Source: Rheinheimera pacifica (lineage in GTDB: Bacteria > Pseudomonadota > Gammaproteobacteria > Enterobacterales > Alteromonadaceae). Taken from it: 64,000 bases of DNA. Positions 49,820-59,347 of this stretch are shown in pieces. The translations under genes were made by a program, and so were the position numbers. The stretch spans positions 248,001 to 312,000 of the forward strand of contig NZ_FNXF01000002.1 of the NCBI RefSeq assembly GCF_900108485.1. Reading direction: 5' to 3'. The stretch's first letter is position 1. Each line of letters begins with the position of its first letter. Below the pieces are notes generated by a model. It was not told where the DNA came from. It was given only the letters and a program-made list of their open reading frames with translations, and made no database searches.

Positions 49820-50974
49820 TTAACTGGCCGGAACCGGTTGATCGGTAATCACTTCCACTGCGCGGCCCGGTCTTAACCGGTCCAGCCCTTCCAGCACCAC
49901 CAGATCGCCGGTTTGCAGACCGTCTTCCACCGCCACCAGGCCATTGTCTGTGGCGCCCAGTTTAACCTGACGAATTTGTGCTTTGTTTTGCTCAATAACA
50001 TACACATAATTACCGGCAGAGCCATACTGCACCGCATCTTGCGGAATCGTTACCGCGCCTTGCTGCACTGCCACATTCAGCCTGACGTTAACAAACTGGT
50101 TAGGGAACAGTTCTTCCTGCTGATTAGCAAATTCAGCTTTTAGCCGCAATGTACCGGTAGCGGCATCAATCTGGTTGTCCAGTATCGTAAGCGTGCCCTG
50201 GCTGAGTAACTGCCGCTCAGATCTGTCCCAGGCTTCCACTGTTAAAGTTTCACCACGGCGCACGGCATTCCGCACCTGCAATAACTGGCTTTCAGGAATG
50301 GCAAACACCACCGCAATAGGGGCGCTTTGCGTAATGGTAACCAGCCCTTCGCTATTATTGGCCTGAATAAGATTACCCGGATCAACCCGGCGCAGGCCCA
50401 AACGACCACTGATAGGCGCATGAATACGGGTATAGGACAATTGCAGTTTGGCGGCGTCAATTTGTGCCTGATTCGATTTTATCGTGCCTTTTAGCTGCGC
50501 TACCAACGCCTGCTGCTGATTATACTGCTGCGCTGAAATAGAGCTTTGCTCACGCAGTTTGCTGTAAAGCTGTAAATCCGCTTCAGCGTTTTTCAGCTGC
50601 GCCAGATTTTGCTCCAGTTGGCCCTGTGCCTGCGCCAATTGGATCTGATAATCGGCCTGCTCAATTTCTGCCAGCAACTGGCCATGCTCAACTTTGTCGC
50701 CTTCGGTAAAGGCTAGCTTCTGCAGTATGCCGGTTACCCGGCTTTGCACTACTACGGTATTTAATGGCGTAACCGTGCCAATAGTTTTTATTTGTACCCG
50801 TAAATCGGCGGCATCAGCCGTTACTACCCGTACCGGAACCGGCATTGCCCAGGGGTTCATTTGCCCGACGGGCGCTGCGTCTGAATTGCCAGCCTTTGGC
50901 CATAAAAAATAAGCTGCAGCTGCAACTACTACCACCACACCTGCCAACAGCAAAGGTTTCTTCAGCAACGCCAT
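49820..50974 (-). CDS. mdtA: RND efflux membrane-fusion protein MdtA
   Basis: A 384-residue periplasmic adaptor that links MdtBC to an outer-membrane channel. An N-terminal membrane anchor (residues 7–25) is followed by the split lipoyl domain ([41 protein letters not shown]). A long alpha-hairpin coiled-coil and the returning lipoyl half ([21 protein letters not shown]) come next, then the beta-barrel domain. It is the first gene of mdtA-mdtB-mdtC. No TolC-type gene is present, so an unlinked outer-membrane factor must serve it. Confidence 0.94.
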   Translation of the reverse strand: MALLKKPLLLAGVVVVVAAAAYFLWPKAGNSDAAPVGQMNPWAMPVPVRVVTADAADLRVQIKTIGTVTPLNTVVVQSRVTGILQKLAFTEGDKVEHGQLLAEIEQADYQIQLAQAQGQLEQNLAQLKNAEADLQLYSKLREQSSISAQQYNQQQALVAQLKGTIKSNQAQIDAAKLQLSYTRIHAPISGRLGLRRVDPGNLIQANNSEGLVTITQSAPIAVVFAIPESQLLQVRNAVRRGETLTVEAWDRSERQLLSQGTLTILDNQIDAATGTLRLKAEFANQQEELFPNQFVNVRLNVAVQQGAVTIPQDAVQYGSAGNYVYVIEQNKAQIRQVKLGATDNGLVAVEDGLQTGDLVVLEGLDRLRPGRAVEVITDQPVPAS

Positions 50975-51126
50975 TTTCCGTAATTCCTGTAACCTGAGTA
51001 AAATCCGCGCTTACTATAAGTTAGCGTTAACATTGGCTCAACGCAGCAAACGTCAAGATTAGGTAAAGATTGTCAGCATTTCGGCAGAACACTGCTTTAG
51101 TGCGTTAAACGCACAGGGATGAACTG

Positions 51127-52062
51127 CTATCTCAGTTGCCAGTAAAGTGGCGAACCGTACACTTCGGCAAAGTAGTCAATGGTTGCCCTGACATTCAGCG
51201 GCGGGTGACGTACATTAGGATAAATAGCCGCGATGTGTTGAGGCTCAGTATTAATGGCCGCATCGTGCTCCGGCAGCAACTTAATCAGCTCACCTTTTTT
51301 CAGACAATCGCCCAGTAGCCAGTCGGGAAACAGCACTATACCCATGCCTTTAAGCGCTGAAATCAGCAAGGTTTCGGCATTATTAGATGCCAACAAAGCG
51401 GCCACCGGATAGTGGGTCCAGTTTTCGTGCTGCTGTTTAAATAGCCAGCGGTTGGGGCCGGAAGAGCCTTTATACACCAGACATTTATGCTGGTTTAAGT
51501 CGGCCGGGCTTTGCAGCATACCGTGCTGGCTAACATAGCCAGGCGAAGCGGCAAGATGATACACCTGAGTGCCAAAAACCCGGGCGTGAAATGAAGAATC
51601 TGTCAGGGCGCCGATGCGAAAGATCAGATCGGTGGCATCCCGATGCGGATCGATAAAGTCGTCGGTTTGTGTCAGCTCTATTTGTAGCTGCGGGTAACAT
51701 GCAGTTAAACCTGCCAGCCAGGGCGCAATATGGCGCTGGCCAAAAAATACCGGAGCATTAATTCGGATCAGGCCGCCCGGCTCCAGGGTTCTGTCCTGCA
51801 GTGCTTTACGTGCCTCACTTACCTGCTCGGTAATAGTTCTGGCGTAGTTAACAAATAGCCTGCCCGCCTCTGTAGGCACCACTGCACGGGTATTGCGGTA
51901 AAACAGTTGCTGCCCCAACGCATCTTCCAGCTGTTGTATGGTACGTGACACCATCGAGGCCGACACACCTTCCCGCCGCGCGACTACAGAAAAACTCTGT
52001 GCATTAAACACGCTGATAAACAGCAGTAATGTCTTGATACTGACCGCATTTACATCATTCAC
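51127..52062 (-). CDS. LysR-family transcriptional regulator
   Basis: A 311-residue LysR-type regulator. The helix-turn-helix is near the N-terminus (LLLFISVFNAQSFSVVARREGVSASMVSRTIQQLEDALGQQLFYRNTRAVVPTEAG), with the usual substrate-binding domain after residue 90. I prefer the GTG at 52062, with AGGAG eight bases upstream; an ATG eight codons earlier (52086) has a poorer site. It is divergent from two YdcZ-type transporter genes, which it probably controls. The inducer is unknown. Confidence 0.9.
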   Translation of the reverse strand: MNDVNAVSIKTLLLFISVFNAQSFSVVARREGVSASMVSRTIQQLEDALGQQLFYRNTRAVVPTEAGRLFVNYARTITEQVSEARKALQDRTLEPGGLIRINAPVFFGQRHIAPWLAGLTACYPQLQIELTQTDDFIDPHRDATDLIFRIGALTDSSFHARVFGTQVYHLAASPGYVSQHGMLQSPADLNQHKCLVYKGSSGPNRWLFKQQHENWTHYPVAALLASNNAETLLISALKGMGIVLFPDWLLGDCLKKGELIKLLPEHDAAINTEPQHIAAIYPNVRHPPLNVRATIDYFAEVYGSPLYWQLR

Positions 52063-52158
52063 TTGTGCAACTCCTGCAAAGGTCATTTCCAGATTATAGC
52101 GTTTTTCGTAACACTACACTGCTATATGCTGCGCCACCTGAATTATTAGAGCGTGTTT

Positions 52159-52593
52159 ATGCAGATTTTATTGATATTGCTGGTGGTAGCAGGTGGCATG
52201 GGGTTGTCGGTTGAAGCCGGCTTGCTGGGGCCATTGGGTAGTGAAGTGGGTGAATTATGGGCTACCTTCAGCATTTTTGGTGTTGGCGCAGCGCTAACCT
52301 TTCTGCTAATGCTGTTTTTCAGCCCGCGCAACAGCCCGTCCTTTTTTGCCCAGCCGCCCTTGCTGCTGCTTGGCGGCATACTGGGCCCGGTTTATGTAGT
52401 TATTCTGACGCTGGCAGCACCAGCTATTGGTATTGCCATGACCATGATTGGCATTTTGGCCGGCCAGGTGTTTAAAAGCTTAATTATTGACCACTATGGT
52501 TTATTTGGTACACCACATCGCAAAATTGACGTTAAACGTATTACAGCACTGCTGTTTATTGTGGCCGCACTTGTGCTTATGGCCAAAGGGTAA
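52159..52593 (+). CDS. YdcZ/DUF606-type DMT transporter, first copy
   Basis: A 144-residue membrane protein with about five hydrophobic segments. The motif GGMGLSVEAGLLGPLGSEVGELWATFSIFGVGAALTFLLMLFF is that of DMT_YdcZ proteins, half-size relatives of the drug/metabolite transporters. ATG at 52159 is chosen; a GTG two codons earlier is also possible. A second, related gene starts nine bases after its stop, so the two products may form a heterodimer. The substrate is unknown. Confidence 0.82.
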   Translation: MQILLILLVVAGGMGLSVEAGLLGPLGSEVGELWATFSIFGVGAALTFLLMLFFSPRNSPSFFAQPPLLLLGGILGPVYVVILTLAAPAIGIAMTMIGILAGQVFKSLIIDHYGLFGTPHRKIDVKRITALLFIVAALVLMAKG

Positions 52594-52602
52594 GGTAAAG
52601 CT

Positions 52603-53058
52603 ATGACTATTTTAATGATTATGTTGGCAATAATTGGTGGCGCTACGCTAAGTGTGCAAGCGGCGTTAAATGGCCGGCTTGGCAGTAATGTGGGGGTGTT
52701 TCGCAGCGCCTTTTTAACCTTTTCGGTTGGCGCCTTAGTTACAGCATTACTTATTTTCTTTTTTGAACCACGCCATGCAGTTACCTTGCTGGATGTACCG
52801 AAATGGCAACTGCTTGGTGCGCTCTGTGGTGTGCCTTATATCATTATTATGGTGCTTGCGGTGCAGCGTATTGGTACTGCGGTGGCCACAGTAGCCGTTA
52901 TCTTTGGCCAACTGACGATGAGCGTGCTGATTGACAACTTCGGCTGGCTGGGCAATGAAGCTATTACGCTATCAGGTAGCAGGCTGGCTGCCATTGCCTG
53001 CCTGGCCATTGCGCTGTTTTTTATACACTCTGGCAGTAAAGCGAAAACTGCAACTTAG
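52603..53058 (+). CDS. YdcZ/DUF606-type DMT transporter, second copy
   Basis: A 151-residue paralogue of the preceding gene. The segment GGATLSVQAALNGRLGSNVGVFRSAFLTFSVGALVTALLIFFFEPRH aligns with it throughout, including Gly and Glu/Gln positions in the first membrane segment. About five membrane helices are expected. Pairing of two short copies fits a dimer assembled from non-identical halves. A divergent LysR regulator lies upstream. Confidence 0.85.
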   Translation: MTILMIMLAIIGGATLSVQAALNGRLGSNVGVFRSAFLTFSVGALVTALLIFFFEPRHAVTLLDVPKWQLLGALCGVPYIIIMVLAVQRIGTAVATVAVIFGQLTMSVLIDNFGWLGNEAITLSGSRLAAIACLAIALFFIHSGSKAKTAT

Positions 53059-53163
53059 TGTAACGCTACTATAGTCTGGTTAACACCTGTGCCGTAATCG
53101 GGTGGTTCATCACAGCGTTTTTCTTTACACTCAAACAGTGTCAAAACAAAACAGGAACACTTT

Positions 53164-54160
53164 ATGCGCCTTTTTACTGCTATTGTTGCCACGGCTATGG
53201 CTTACGTTTTTTCTGCCCCGGCATTTGCCCAAACCTCTTATGGCCCGCGGCTTGAGGGCTTTGACTATCCGTTTGAGGTAAAAAACTACCCGCTGTTAAC
53301 TCAGGGCCAACAGCTGGAAATGGCTTATATGGATGTTGCTCCTGTGACAACAGCTAACGGCAAAACCGCCGTACTATTGCATGGCAAAAACTTTTGTGCC
53401 GCCACCTGGCAAGCCAGTATTAAAGTGCTGACCCAGCAAGGTTACCGCGTGGTAGTGCCTGATCAAATCGGTTTTTGTAAATCCAGCAAGCCACAGGGCT
53501 ATCAGTTTAGTTTGGCGCAATTAGCCGCCAATACACACAGTTTACTAAATAGTATTGGGGTTACCCGGCCGGTTATGATCGGCCATTCTATGGGCGGTAT
53601 GCTAACCGCGCTATGCGCTGCAATACCCACACGATGTGGAAAAAATTGTGCTGGTTAACCCTATCGGGCTGGAAGACTGGCAGGCTAAAGGCGTGCCTTA
53701 TGCCACTATTGACGCCCTGTATGCTAACGAACTGAAAACCAGCTTCGACAGTATTAAAGCGTATCAGCTGAAGTTTTATTACGACGGCAACTGGCAGCCA
53801 GAGTATGAGCAATGGGTAAATATGCAAGCCGGCCTTTATGGCGGAGCAGGCAAAAACATAGTAGCGATGAACCAGGCACAAACCTCTGAGATGATATTCA
53901 CCCAGCCGGTAGTACATGAATTTGCCAATATCCGCGTACCAGCGGTGCTGATTATTGGCGGAAAAGATCGCACCGCACCGGGTGCCAACCGTGCCAGCAA
54001 AGAGCTGGCAGCCAAACTGGGTAACTACCCACAACTGGGCCGGGCCGCCGCTAAAGCCATGCGGGCGACTCTGGTGGAACTGCCTAAGCTGGGCCATTCA
54101 CCACAGGTAGAAGCTGAACAGGAATTCCATCAGGTGTTATTAAAGCACCTGGCAGACTAG
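53164..54160 (+). pseudogene. Secreted alpha/beta hydrolase with a frameshift
   Basis: Two overlapping frames together encode one hydrolase of about 332 residues with a signal peptide (ending FAQTSYG). The N-terminal frame (53164–53658) includes the oxyanion region VLLHGKNFCAATW and the nucleophile elbow GHSMGG. The C-terminal frame holds the acid GGKDRTAPG and the histidine KLGHSPQ. Continuity is lost near 53607–53612: ACCGCGCTATGCG would read on as T-A-R-Y-A-L if two bases (CG) were restored in a GCGCGC run. This is either a real slippage mutation or a sequencing error. AGGA precedes the ATG. A terminator follows. Confidence 0.85.
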
Positions 54161-54449
54161 GCGTATTAAAAGCTTCTCCCTTTATCACGGGAATAGCAGC
54201 AGCGTTTCTCAAGCTGCTGCTTTTTTACATATCATCTGGCAGAAACTATCCGACAACCCATAACCCGCTTTAGCATGCTCTGAAGCACTAACTCAGCGCA
54301 ACGGCATTATTTTTCCCATGCCATCGCAATTACCTGCAATCATTTGTATTTAAAATAGAAAATGACAACCCAGCACTATCAAGCCAATACATTGCACCAA
54401 CACGAATCAACCGCGCTGCAATATTGTGCAGCTTTTTACTGCTGACGTA
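54161..54449. other. Intergenic region before the TonB-receptor control region
   Basis: The first 65 bases contain the hydrolase terminator. The remaining 220 bases are AT-rich with no ORF, repeat or hairpin that I would defend. Confidence 0.5.
54195..54226 (+). terminator. Rho-independent terminator after the hydrolase gene
   Basis: A 9-bp stem AGCAGCAGC / GCTGCTGCT with a 9-base loop is followed by six T. Confidence 0.85.
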
Positions 54450-54478
54450 TTGACCTTGCAGCATTAATCATCTACCTT
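54450..54478 (+). promoter_or_regulatory. Predicted promoter of the TonB-receptor gene
   Basis: TTGACC (54450–54455) and TACCTT (54473–54478) with 17 bases between. The -10 match is weak. The first operator begins two bases downstream, so a bound repressor would block initiation. Confidence 0.4.
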
Positions 54479-54479
54479 T

Positions 54480-54493
54480 TGTAAGCGCTTACA
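54480..54493. promoter_or_regulatory. LacI-family-type operator 1
   Basis: TGTAAGCGCTTACA is a perfect 14-bp palindrome with the central CG typical of LacI/GalR-family operators. It lies 89 bases before the receptor ATG. Confidence 0.7.
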
Positions 54494-54521
54494 TTATAAG
54501 TTTTAGCCACAAGATTAAAAA

Positions 54522-54535
54522 TGTAAGCGCTACCA
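54522..54535. promoter_or_regulatory. LacI-family-type operator 2
   Basis: TGTAAGCGCTACCA repeats operator 1 with two changes in the right arm. The centres are 42 bases apart, four helical turns, which would put two repressor dimers on the same face of DNA. Confidence 0.6.
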
Positions 54536-54581
54536 AATAACTAAAACGATTAGACACTCAGCAAAACACGGGAGAAAGGGT

Positions 54582-57536
54582 ATGAACCAAACACGTTTCA
54601 AGCTATCGCGTCTGGCGATAAGTTTGTCTCTGATCACAGGTGCCGGTGCAATGGCCCCTGTTTATGCTAATGACGAAACAGCACAAACTACTGAGGTTGA
54701 AGTTATACAGGTTACCGGTATTCGCGGCAGCTTAGCCAAGTCGATGGATATTAAACGTGAATCAACCGGGGTAGTGGATGCTATAACGGCAGAAGATATT
54801 GGTAAATTCCCGGACACCAACCTTGCTGAGTCACTGCAACGTATTACCGGTGTATCAATTGACCGCTCAAATAACGAAGGTAGCCGCATTACCGTACGCG
54901 GCTTTGGTCCGGAATTTAACCTGGTGACATTAAATGGCCGCCAGATGCCTACCACCGGCGGTGGCCGCTCGTTTGATTTTGGTAATATCGCCACTGAAGG
55001 CGTCAGCGGTGTGCAAGTGCATAAAACCAGCCGCGCCGATGTACCCAGCGGTGGTATTGGTGCCACGGTCAATATCTCTACAGCAAGGCCTCTGGACAAC
55101 CCCGGCCTGAAAGCTTCAGTTGGGTTAAAGGCCGTACACGATACCTCTAACGAAGTCGGTGACGACTTTACACCGGAAGTATCTGCTATTTTCAGCAACA
55201 CCTTTGCTGATGATAAATTTGGTATTTTGCTGTCTGGCTCAGTGCAAGAGCGCAACAACCGTGCAGAAGGCATGGCCGTAGATAACTGGATCCCGAATGT
55301 CGATCTGTCGAACTCACCTAACCTGCAGCTGACCGATAACAACCAGCGTGCTGACGGCAATACCTGGTATCCGCAAAATGCCGGTTACGAAATTCTGGAT
55401 AATGATCGTAAACGTACCAACGGCCAGTTGGTTATGCAGTTTGCCCCAACCGACAGGTTTAAAGCCACGCTGGATTACACCTATTCGAAAACTGAACTGG
55501 ATGTAGAACGGGTAGGCTTTGGTGTCTGGTTTAATAACGGCGGCAACGTACAAAGCGCCACCATTAATGAAAACGGCACTTACGTTAATATGACGGAAGT
55601 GAACGGCGACTATGCCACGAACCTGAACCGTAACGGCTCTGCCAGCGAAAATAAATCAGTTGGCCTGAACCTGGAGTGGCAGGTTAGTGACGCACTAAGC
55701 CTGGAGCTGGATTACCATAGCTCAGAAGCAGTCAGCATGGGCACAGGCCTTGGCCATGATGCCTATATGATTATTGGTAATACATCTTGGGCGGGTGACG
55801 ATGCTCACCCCAACGCAACAGCTAATCTGGAGACCAAAACCGCTGACTTCAGCGCTGGTGGCATTCCGGTAATCGACTTTACGCTGACAGGTGGTCAGCC
55901 AGAACTGCTACCCCAGGATATGGGCTCATTATTTGGCGGTGTCAGCAAAAATGAAGACAAAAACAAAATGGACCAGCTGCAGCTAAAAGGCCAGTGGCTT
56001 AACAGCAGCGACAGTGCCTTGGTCAGTTTTGATTTTGGCGCAACCTATACCGATATGTCGTTCCGCTCTGTTAATGCCTATTCCGGCCAACTGGCAGCCG
56101 GCTGGTGGCTGTGGTCAGCTGACTGGTATCCGGACGATATGTTTTACCGTGTCGATACCAGCGGTTTACTTAACAAGTTCTCCGGTGGTGGCCGCGATAA
56201 GAAGATTAACTATTTCTACATGGCTGACTTCTACGATATTGTAAATATCGCCGAAGGGATTGATTGTGACCATCCTGATGCCGGCATTGGAGCCTGCAGC
56301 TGGCCTGAAGAGTTGGGTGGCGTATTTAGCGCCGGCCCGATTGATGATGACCACAGAGTGAAAGAAGAGACAGTTGCCCTGTATACCCAGGCCCGGTTTG
56401 AAACCGAGTTTAATGGTATGCCGGTAAATATCACTACCGGCTTGCGTTACGAGCAAACTGATGTCACTGCAAACAGTTTAGAGCGCCCGGCAGTTAGCAT
56501 GCAGTGGGTAAACGGCAACGAGTGGGCTTATACCTATGCTACTGACCGTACTTTCTCTGAAGGTAGCGGTAAAACCCGCGAGTTTCTGCCTAATGTTGAT
56601 ATGAACATTGAGATTGCGGATGATCTGATTGGCCGTTTCTCTTACAGTCGCTCGTTAACACGGCCACCGGTAGGGGCTTTGCGCTCAACCACCACTTTTG
56701 CCGGCAACCCTAAAGTGGGCCAACGTAAAGTGTCTGTTGGTAACCCGGCGTTAAAACCTTACACCGCGGACAATATCGATTTGTCGCTGGAGTATTACTA
56801 CCAGCCGGGCAGTTATGTATCTATGGGTTACTATCGCAAGCAGGTAGAGAACTTTCTGGTCAATACCACTACTGAGGAAGAGCTGGCCGGCATTCGCGAC
56901 CCCTTTATCGGCCCGCGGGCAGATCAAGCTATTGCTGATTTAATAGCAGAAGGCTTGCAACCTACCGATCAGGCTATTCATGACCGCATCAACGCAAATC
57001 AGGGTACACCGCAAGGTACTCCTATCACCGGCGATGAAAATGATCCACTGACCATCTTCTCTGTTGCGCGTGATACTAACGTCGAAACCGCTAACCTGTG
57101 GGGTTGGGAGCTGGCGGCGCAACATATGTTCGGCGAAACCGGTTTTGGTGTGCAGGCTAACGCCACCTTCGTATACGGTGATGTTGAAGCAGACCGCAAT
57201 GCTATTGGCTACCAGTTTGCCCTGCCCGGCTTAAGCGATTCTGCCAACCTTTCATTGATTTATGAAAATTATGGCCTATCGGTACGGGTGTCATATAACT
57301 GGCGTGACGAATTCCTGTCCGGCTTTGATCAGCATTCAGCCCCGGTATTTACCGAGTCGTATGGCCAATGGGATATTAACGTAAACTATGCTGTAACCGA
57401 CAACCTGACCGTATTTGTAGAAGGGTTGAACGTTACCGAAGAAACCCAGCGCACCTATGTACGTTTTCCGGAGCAGTTCCTGCGCGGTTACCAGTATGGT
57501 GCCCGTTACAATTTAGGCGTACGTTATACCTTTTAA
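54582..57536 (+). CDS. TonB-dependent receptor of the glucan locus
   Basis: A 984-residue outer-membrane transporter. After the signal peptide (ending VYANDE) comes the TonB box region EVEVIQVTGIRGSLAKSMD. The plug domain follows (VVDAITAEDIGKFPDTNLAESLQRITGVSIDR...VTVRGFGPEF). The 22-strand barrel ends in YNLGVRYTF with the terminal phenylalanine. This is the TonB-Xanth-Caul type used for oligosaccharide import. Two LacI-type operators lie upstream; SapC and cupin-like genes lie downstream, and beta-glucanase genes face it. Import of laminarin-type oligosaccharides is inferred from this context. Confidence 0.93.
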   Translation: MNQTRFKLSRLAISLSLITGAGAMAPVYANDETAQTTEVEVIQVTGIRGSLAKSMDIKRESTGVVDAITAEDIGKFPDTNLAESLQRITGVSIDRSNNEGSRITVRGFGPEFNLVTLNGRQMPTTGGGRSFDFGNIATEGVSGVQVHKTSRADVPSGGIGATVNISTARPLDNPGLKASVGLKAVHDTSNEVGDDFTPEVSAIFSNTFADDKFGILLSGSVQERNNRAEGMAVDNWIPNVDLSNSPNLQLTDNNQRADGNTWYPQNAGYEILDNDRKRTNGQLVMQFAPTDRFKATLDYTYSKTELDVERVGFGVWFNNGGNVQSATINENGTYVNMTEVNGDYATNLNRNGSASENKSVGLNLEWQVSDALSLELDYHSSEAVSMGTGLGHDAYMIIGNTSWAGDDAHPNATANLETKTADFSAGGIPVIDFTLTGGQPELLPQDMGSLFGGVSKNEDKNKMDQLQLKGQWLNSSDSALVSFDFGATYTDMSFRSVNAYSGQLAAGWWLWSADWYPDDMFYRVDTSGLLNKFSGGGRDKKINYFYMADFYDIVNIAEGIDCDHPDAGIGACSWPEELGGVFSAGPIDDDHRVKEETVALYTQARFETEFNGMPVNITTGLRYEQTDVTANSLERPAVSMQWVNGNEWAYTYATDRTFSEGSGKTREFLPNVDMNIEIADDLIGRFSYSRSLTRPPVGALRSTTTFAGNPKVGQRKVSVGNPALKPYTADNIDLSLEYYYQPGSYVSMGYYRKQVENFLVNTTTEEELAGIRDPFIGPRADQAIADLIAEGLQPTDQAIHDRINANQGTPQGTPITGDENDPLTIFSVARDTNVETANLWGWELAAQHMFGETGFGVQANATFVYGDVEADRNAIGYQFALPGLSDSANLSLIYENYGLSVRVSYNWRDEFLSGFDQHSAPVFTESYGQWDINVNYAVTDNLTVFVEGLNVTEETQRTYVRFPEQFLRGYQYGARYNLGVRYTF

Positions 57537-57558
57537 ACAGAACGTCTTTTGCTAAACC

Positions 57559-57586
57559 AAAAAGCCGCTGTGACAAGCGGCTTTTT
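57559..57586 (+). terminator. Terminator between the TonB receptor and SapC genes
   Basis: The 9-bp stem AAAGCCGCT / AGCGGCTTT with a 6-base loop is flanked by A and T runs. It would reduce, not necessarily abolish, read-through into sapC. Confidence 0.75.
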
Positions 57587-57619
57587 GTTAGTTATTAGCC
57601 CCAAAGCCCGGGAGAGATG

Positions 57620-58333
57620 ATGGCCAACCATGCAGTGCTGGACAATATCAGCCATAAAGATATAAAAATTATTACCCAAAGTGGCAGCGCTTACGGCGAC
57701 AACGTCAGCCTTAGCACCGCCTTTATCAGTGAATTTATGCAGTTGCAAAGCTGGTACCCGCTGTTTTTTCGCCACAATACTGAGCAGAATAACTTTGAGC
57801 CGGTGGTGTTGCTGGGCGTAAAGCCGGGCCAAAATCTGTTTTTGCAGCACGATAGCTGGCAAACCGGTTATATACCGCTGAGTATGCAGCGCCAGCCATT
57901 TTTAATCGGCTTTCAACAGCAGCTGCATAACGGTGTACCGCAACAGATACCGGTAGTATGTATTGATCTGGACCACCCGCGGGTCAGTTTAACCCAAGGC
58001 GAAGCGGTATTCTTACCGCATGGCGGCAACAGCCCGTTGCTTGAGCATATCAGCTCTGTTTTGCAACATATCCAGCAGGGGCATCAGGCGAATCAGGCAT
58101 TTTGTGCCATGTTAAGCGAATTACATTTACTGCAAAGCCTGACGCTGGAACTAAGTTATCAGGGCGCGGTGCATAAGCTTGGCGGTTTATATAATATTGA
58201 CCGGCAACAACTTAGCCAGCTAACCGCAGCACAGTTGCAGCAGTTGCACCAGCACGGCTATCTGGAAGCTATTTATCTGCTGCTGGCATCACAGGCGAAT
58301 ATCAGCAAAATGCTGAGTATGATGCAGGCCTAA
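57620..58333 (+). CDS. SapC family protein
   Basis: A 237-residue cytosolic protein of the SapC family (named after a Campylobacter S-layer locus protein). The pattern AFISEFMQLQSWYPLFFRHNTEQNNFEPVVLLGVKPGQNLFL...WQTGYIPLSMQRQPFLIG is characteristic. Family members accompany TonB-dependent receptors in many polysaccharide loci, but their function is unknown. Of two adjacent ATG codons the second has better spacing from GGGAG. The cupin-like gene follows after 15 bases. Confidence 0.88.
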   Translation: MANHAVLDNISHKDIKIITQSGSAYGDNVSLSTAFISEFMQLQSWYPLFFRHNTEQNNFEPVVLLGVKPGQNLFLQHDSWQTGYIPLSMQRQPFLIGFQQQLHNGVPQQIPVVCIDLDHPRVSLTQGEAVFLPHGGNSPLLEHISSVLQHIQQGHQANQAFCAMLSELHLLQSLTLELSYQGAVHKLGGLYNIDRQQLSQLTAAQLQQLHQHGYLEAIYLLLASQANISKMLSMMQA

Positions 58334-58348
58334 TCAGGTGACATAAAC

Positions 58349-59347
58349 ATGCAGGCAATTGACGAAACAGATTACACCGGTGGCAATATCAGCAGCTTAC
58401 TGGCAGATCGCACTACACCTTTGGTGCTGCGTGGCCTGGTGCAACACTGGCCGTTGGTGCAGCAGGCAAAACACTCTGACGCCGCCGCCGCGGCCTATCT
58501 GCAACGTTTTGCTGCGGATGTGCCGGTGCAGGCTTTTTTTGCTGAGCCCGCAGCAAAGGGCCGCTTTTTTTATAATGATGACTTAAGCGGGTTTAATTTT
58601 CAGCAGCGCCAAACCAAACTTAGCGACGTGCTAAGCAGCATACTGCAGCATGGCGGGCAAACCGACGCACCGGTGTTTTATATGGGTTCTACTACCGCAG
58701 ATTACTGTGTGCCGGGCCTAGCAGCACAAAACACGCTAACCCTGGACAGCATTAATCCGCTGATCAGCGTATGGCTGGGTAACCGCAGCCATGTGGTAGC
58801 CCATTATGACGTACCGGACAATATTGCCTGCGTTGCGGCCGGGCAGCGGCGTTTTACGCTATTTGCGCCTGAGCAAATGGCCAATTTATATATAGGCCCG
58901 CTTGATGTTACCCCCGCCGGGCAACCTGTCAGCATGGTAGATTTTCGCCAGCCGGATTTTGCCCGCTATCCGCGCTTTCGCACTGCGTTGCAGCATGCAT
59001 TAACGGCAGAGCTGGGCGCGGGTGATGCCATTTTTATTCCGTCGATGTGGTGGCATCAGGTAGACAGCTTAAGTGATTTGAATATTCTGCTTAACTACTG
59101 GTGGCGGCAAACGCCGCCTTACTGCGGTTTACCCACCGATGCCCTGCTGCATGCCATGCTCAGCATACGCAACTTACCACCAGTGCAGCGTAAAATCTGG
59201 CAGCAACAGTTTGATCACTATGTGTTTAATGCCAATGATGATACCACAGCACATTTACCGGCAGATAAACGCGGCATACTGGGGCCAATGCTGGAGCAAA
59301 CGGCACGTAAGCTACGTGCCATGCTGCTGAGCCGGTTAAACCGTTAA
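58349..59347 (+). CDS. Cupin-like (JmjC-type) domain protein
   Basis: A 332-residue cytosolic protein of the cupin_8/JmjC-like group of Fe(II)/2-oxoglutarate hydroxylases. The iron ligands are readable: H152 and D154 in AHYDVPDN, and H236 in FIPSMWWHQVDS. The N-terminal TTPLVLRGLVQHWPLV is typical. Such proteins occur next to SapC and TonB receptors, often also with tryptophan-halogenase-like genes, which is absent here. A hydroxylation target is unknown. Its last four bases overlap the convergent GH16 gene. Confidence 0.9.
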   Translation: MQAIDETDYTGGNISSLLADRTTPLVLRGLVQHWPLVQQAKHSDAAAAAYLQRFAADVPVQAFFAEPAAKGRFFYNDDLSGFNFQQRQTKLSDVLSSILQHGGQTDAPVFYMGSTTADYCVPGLAAQNTLTLDSINPLISVWLGNRSHVVAHYDVPDNIACVAAGQRRFTLFAPEQMANLYIGPLDVTPAGQPVSMVDFRQPDFARYPRFRTALQHALTAELGAGDAIFIPSMWWHQVDSLSDLNILLNYWWRQTPPYCGLPTDALLHAMLSIRNLPPVQRKIWQQQFDHYVFNANDDTTAHLPADKRGILGPMLEQTARKLRAMLLSRLNR

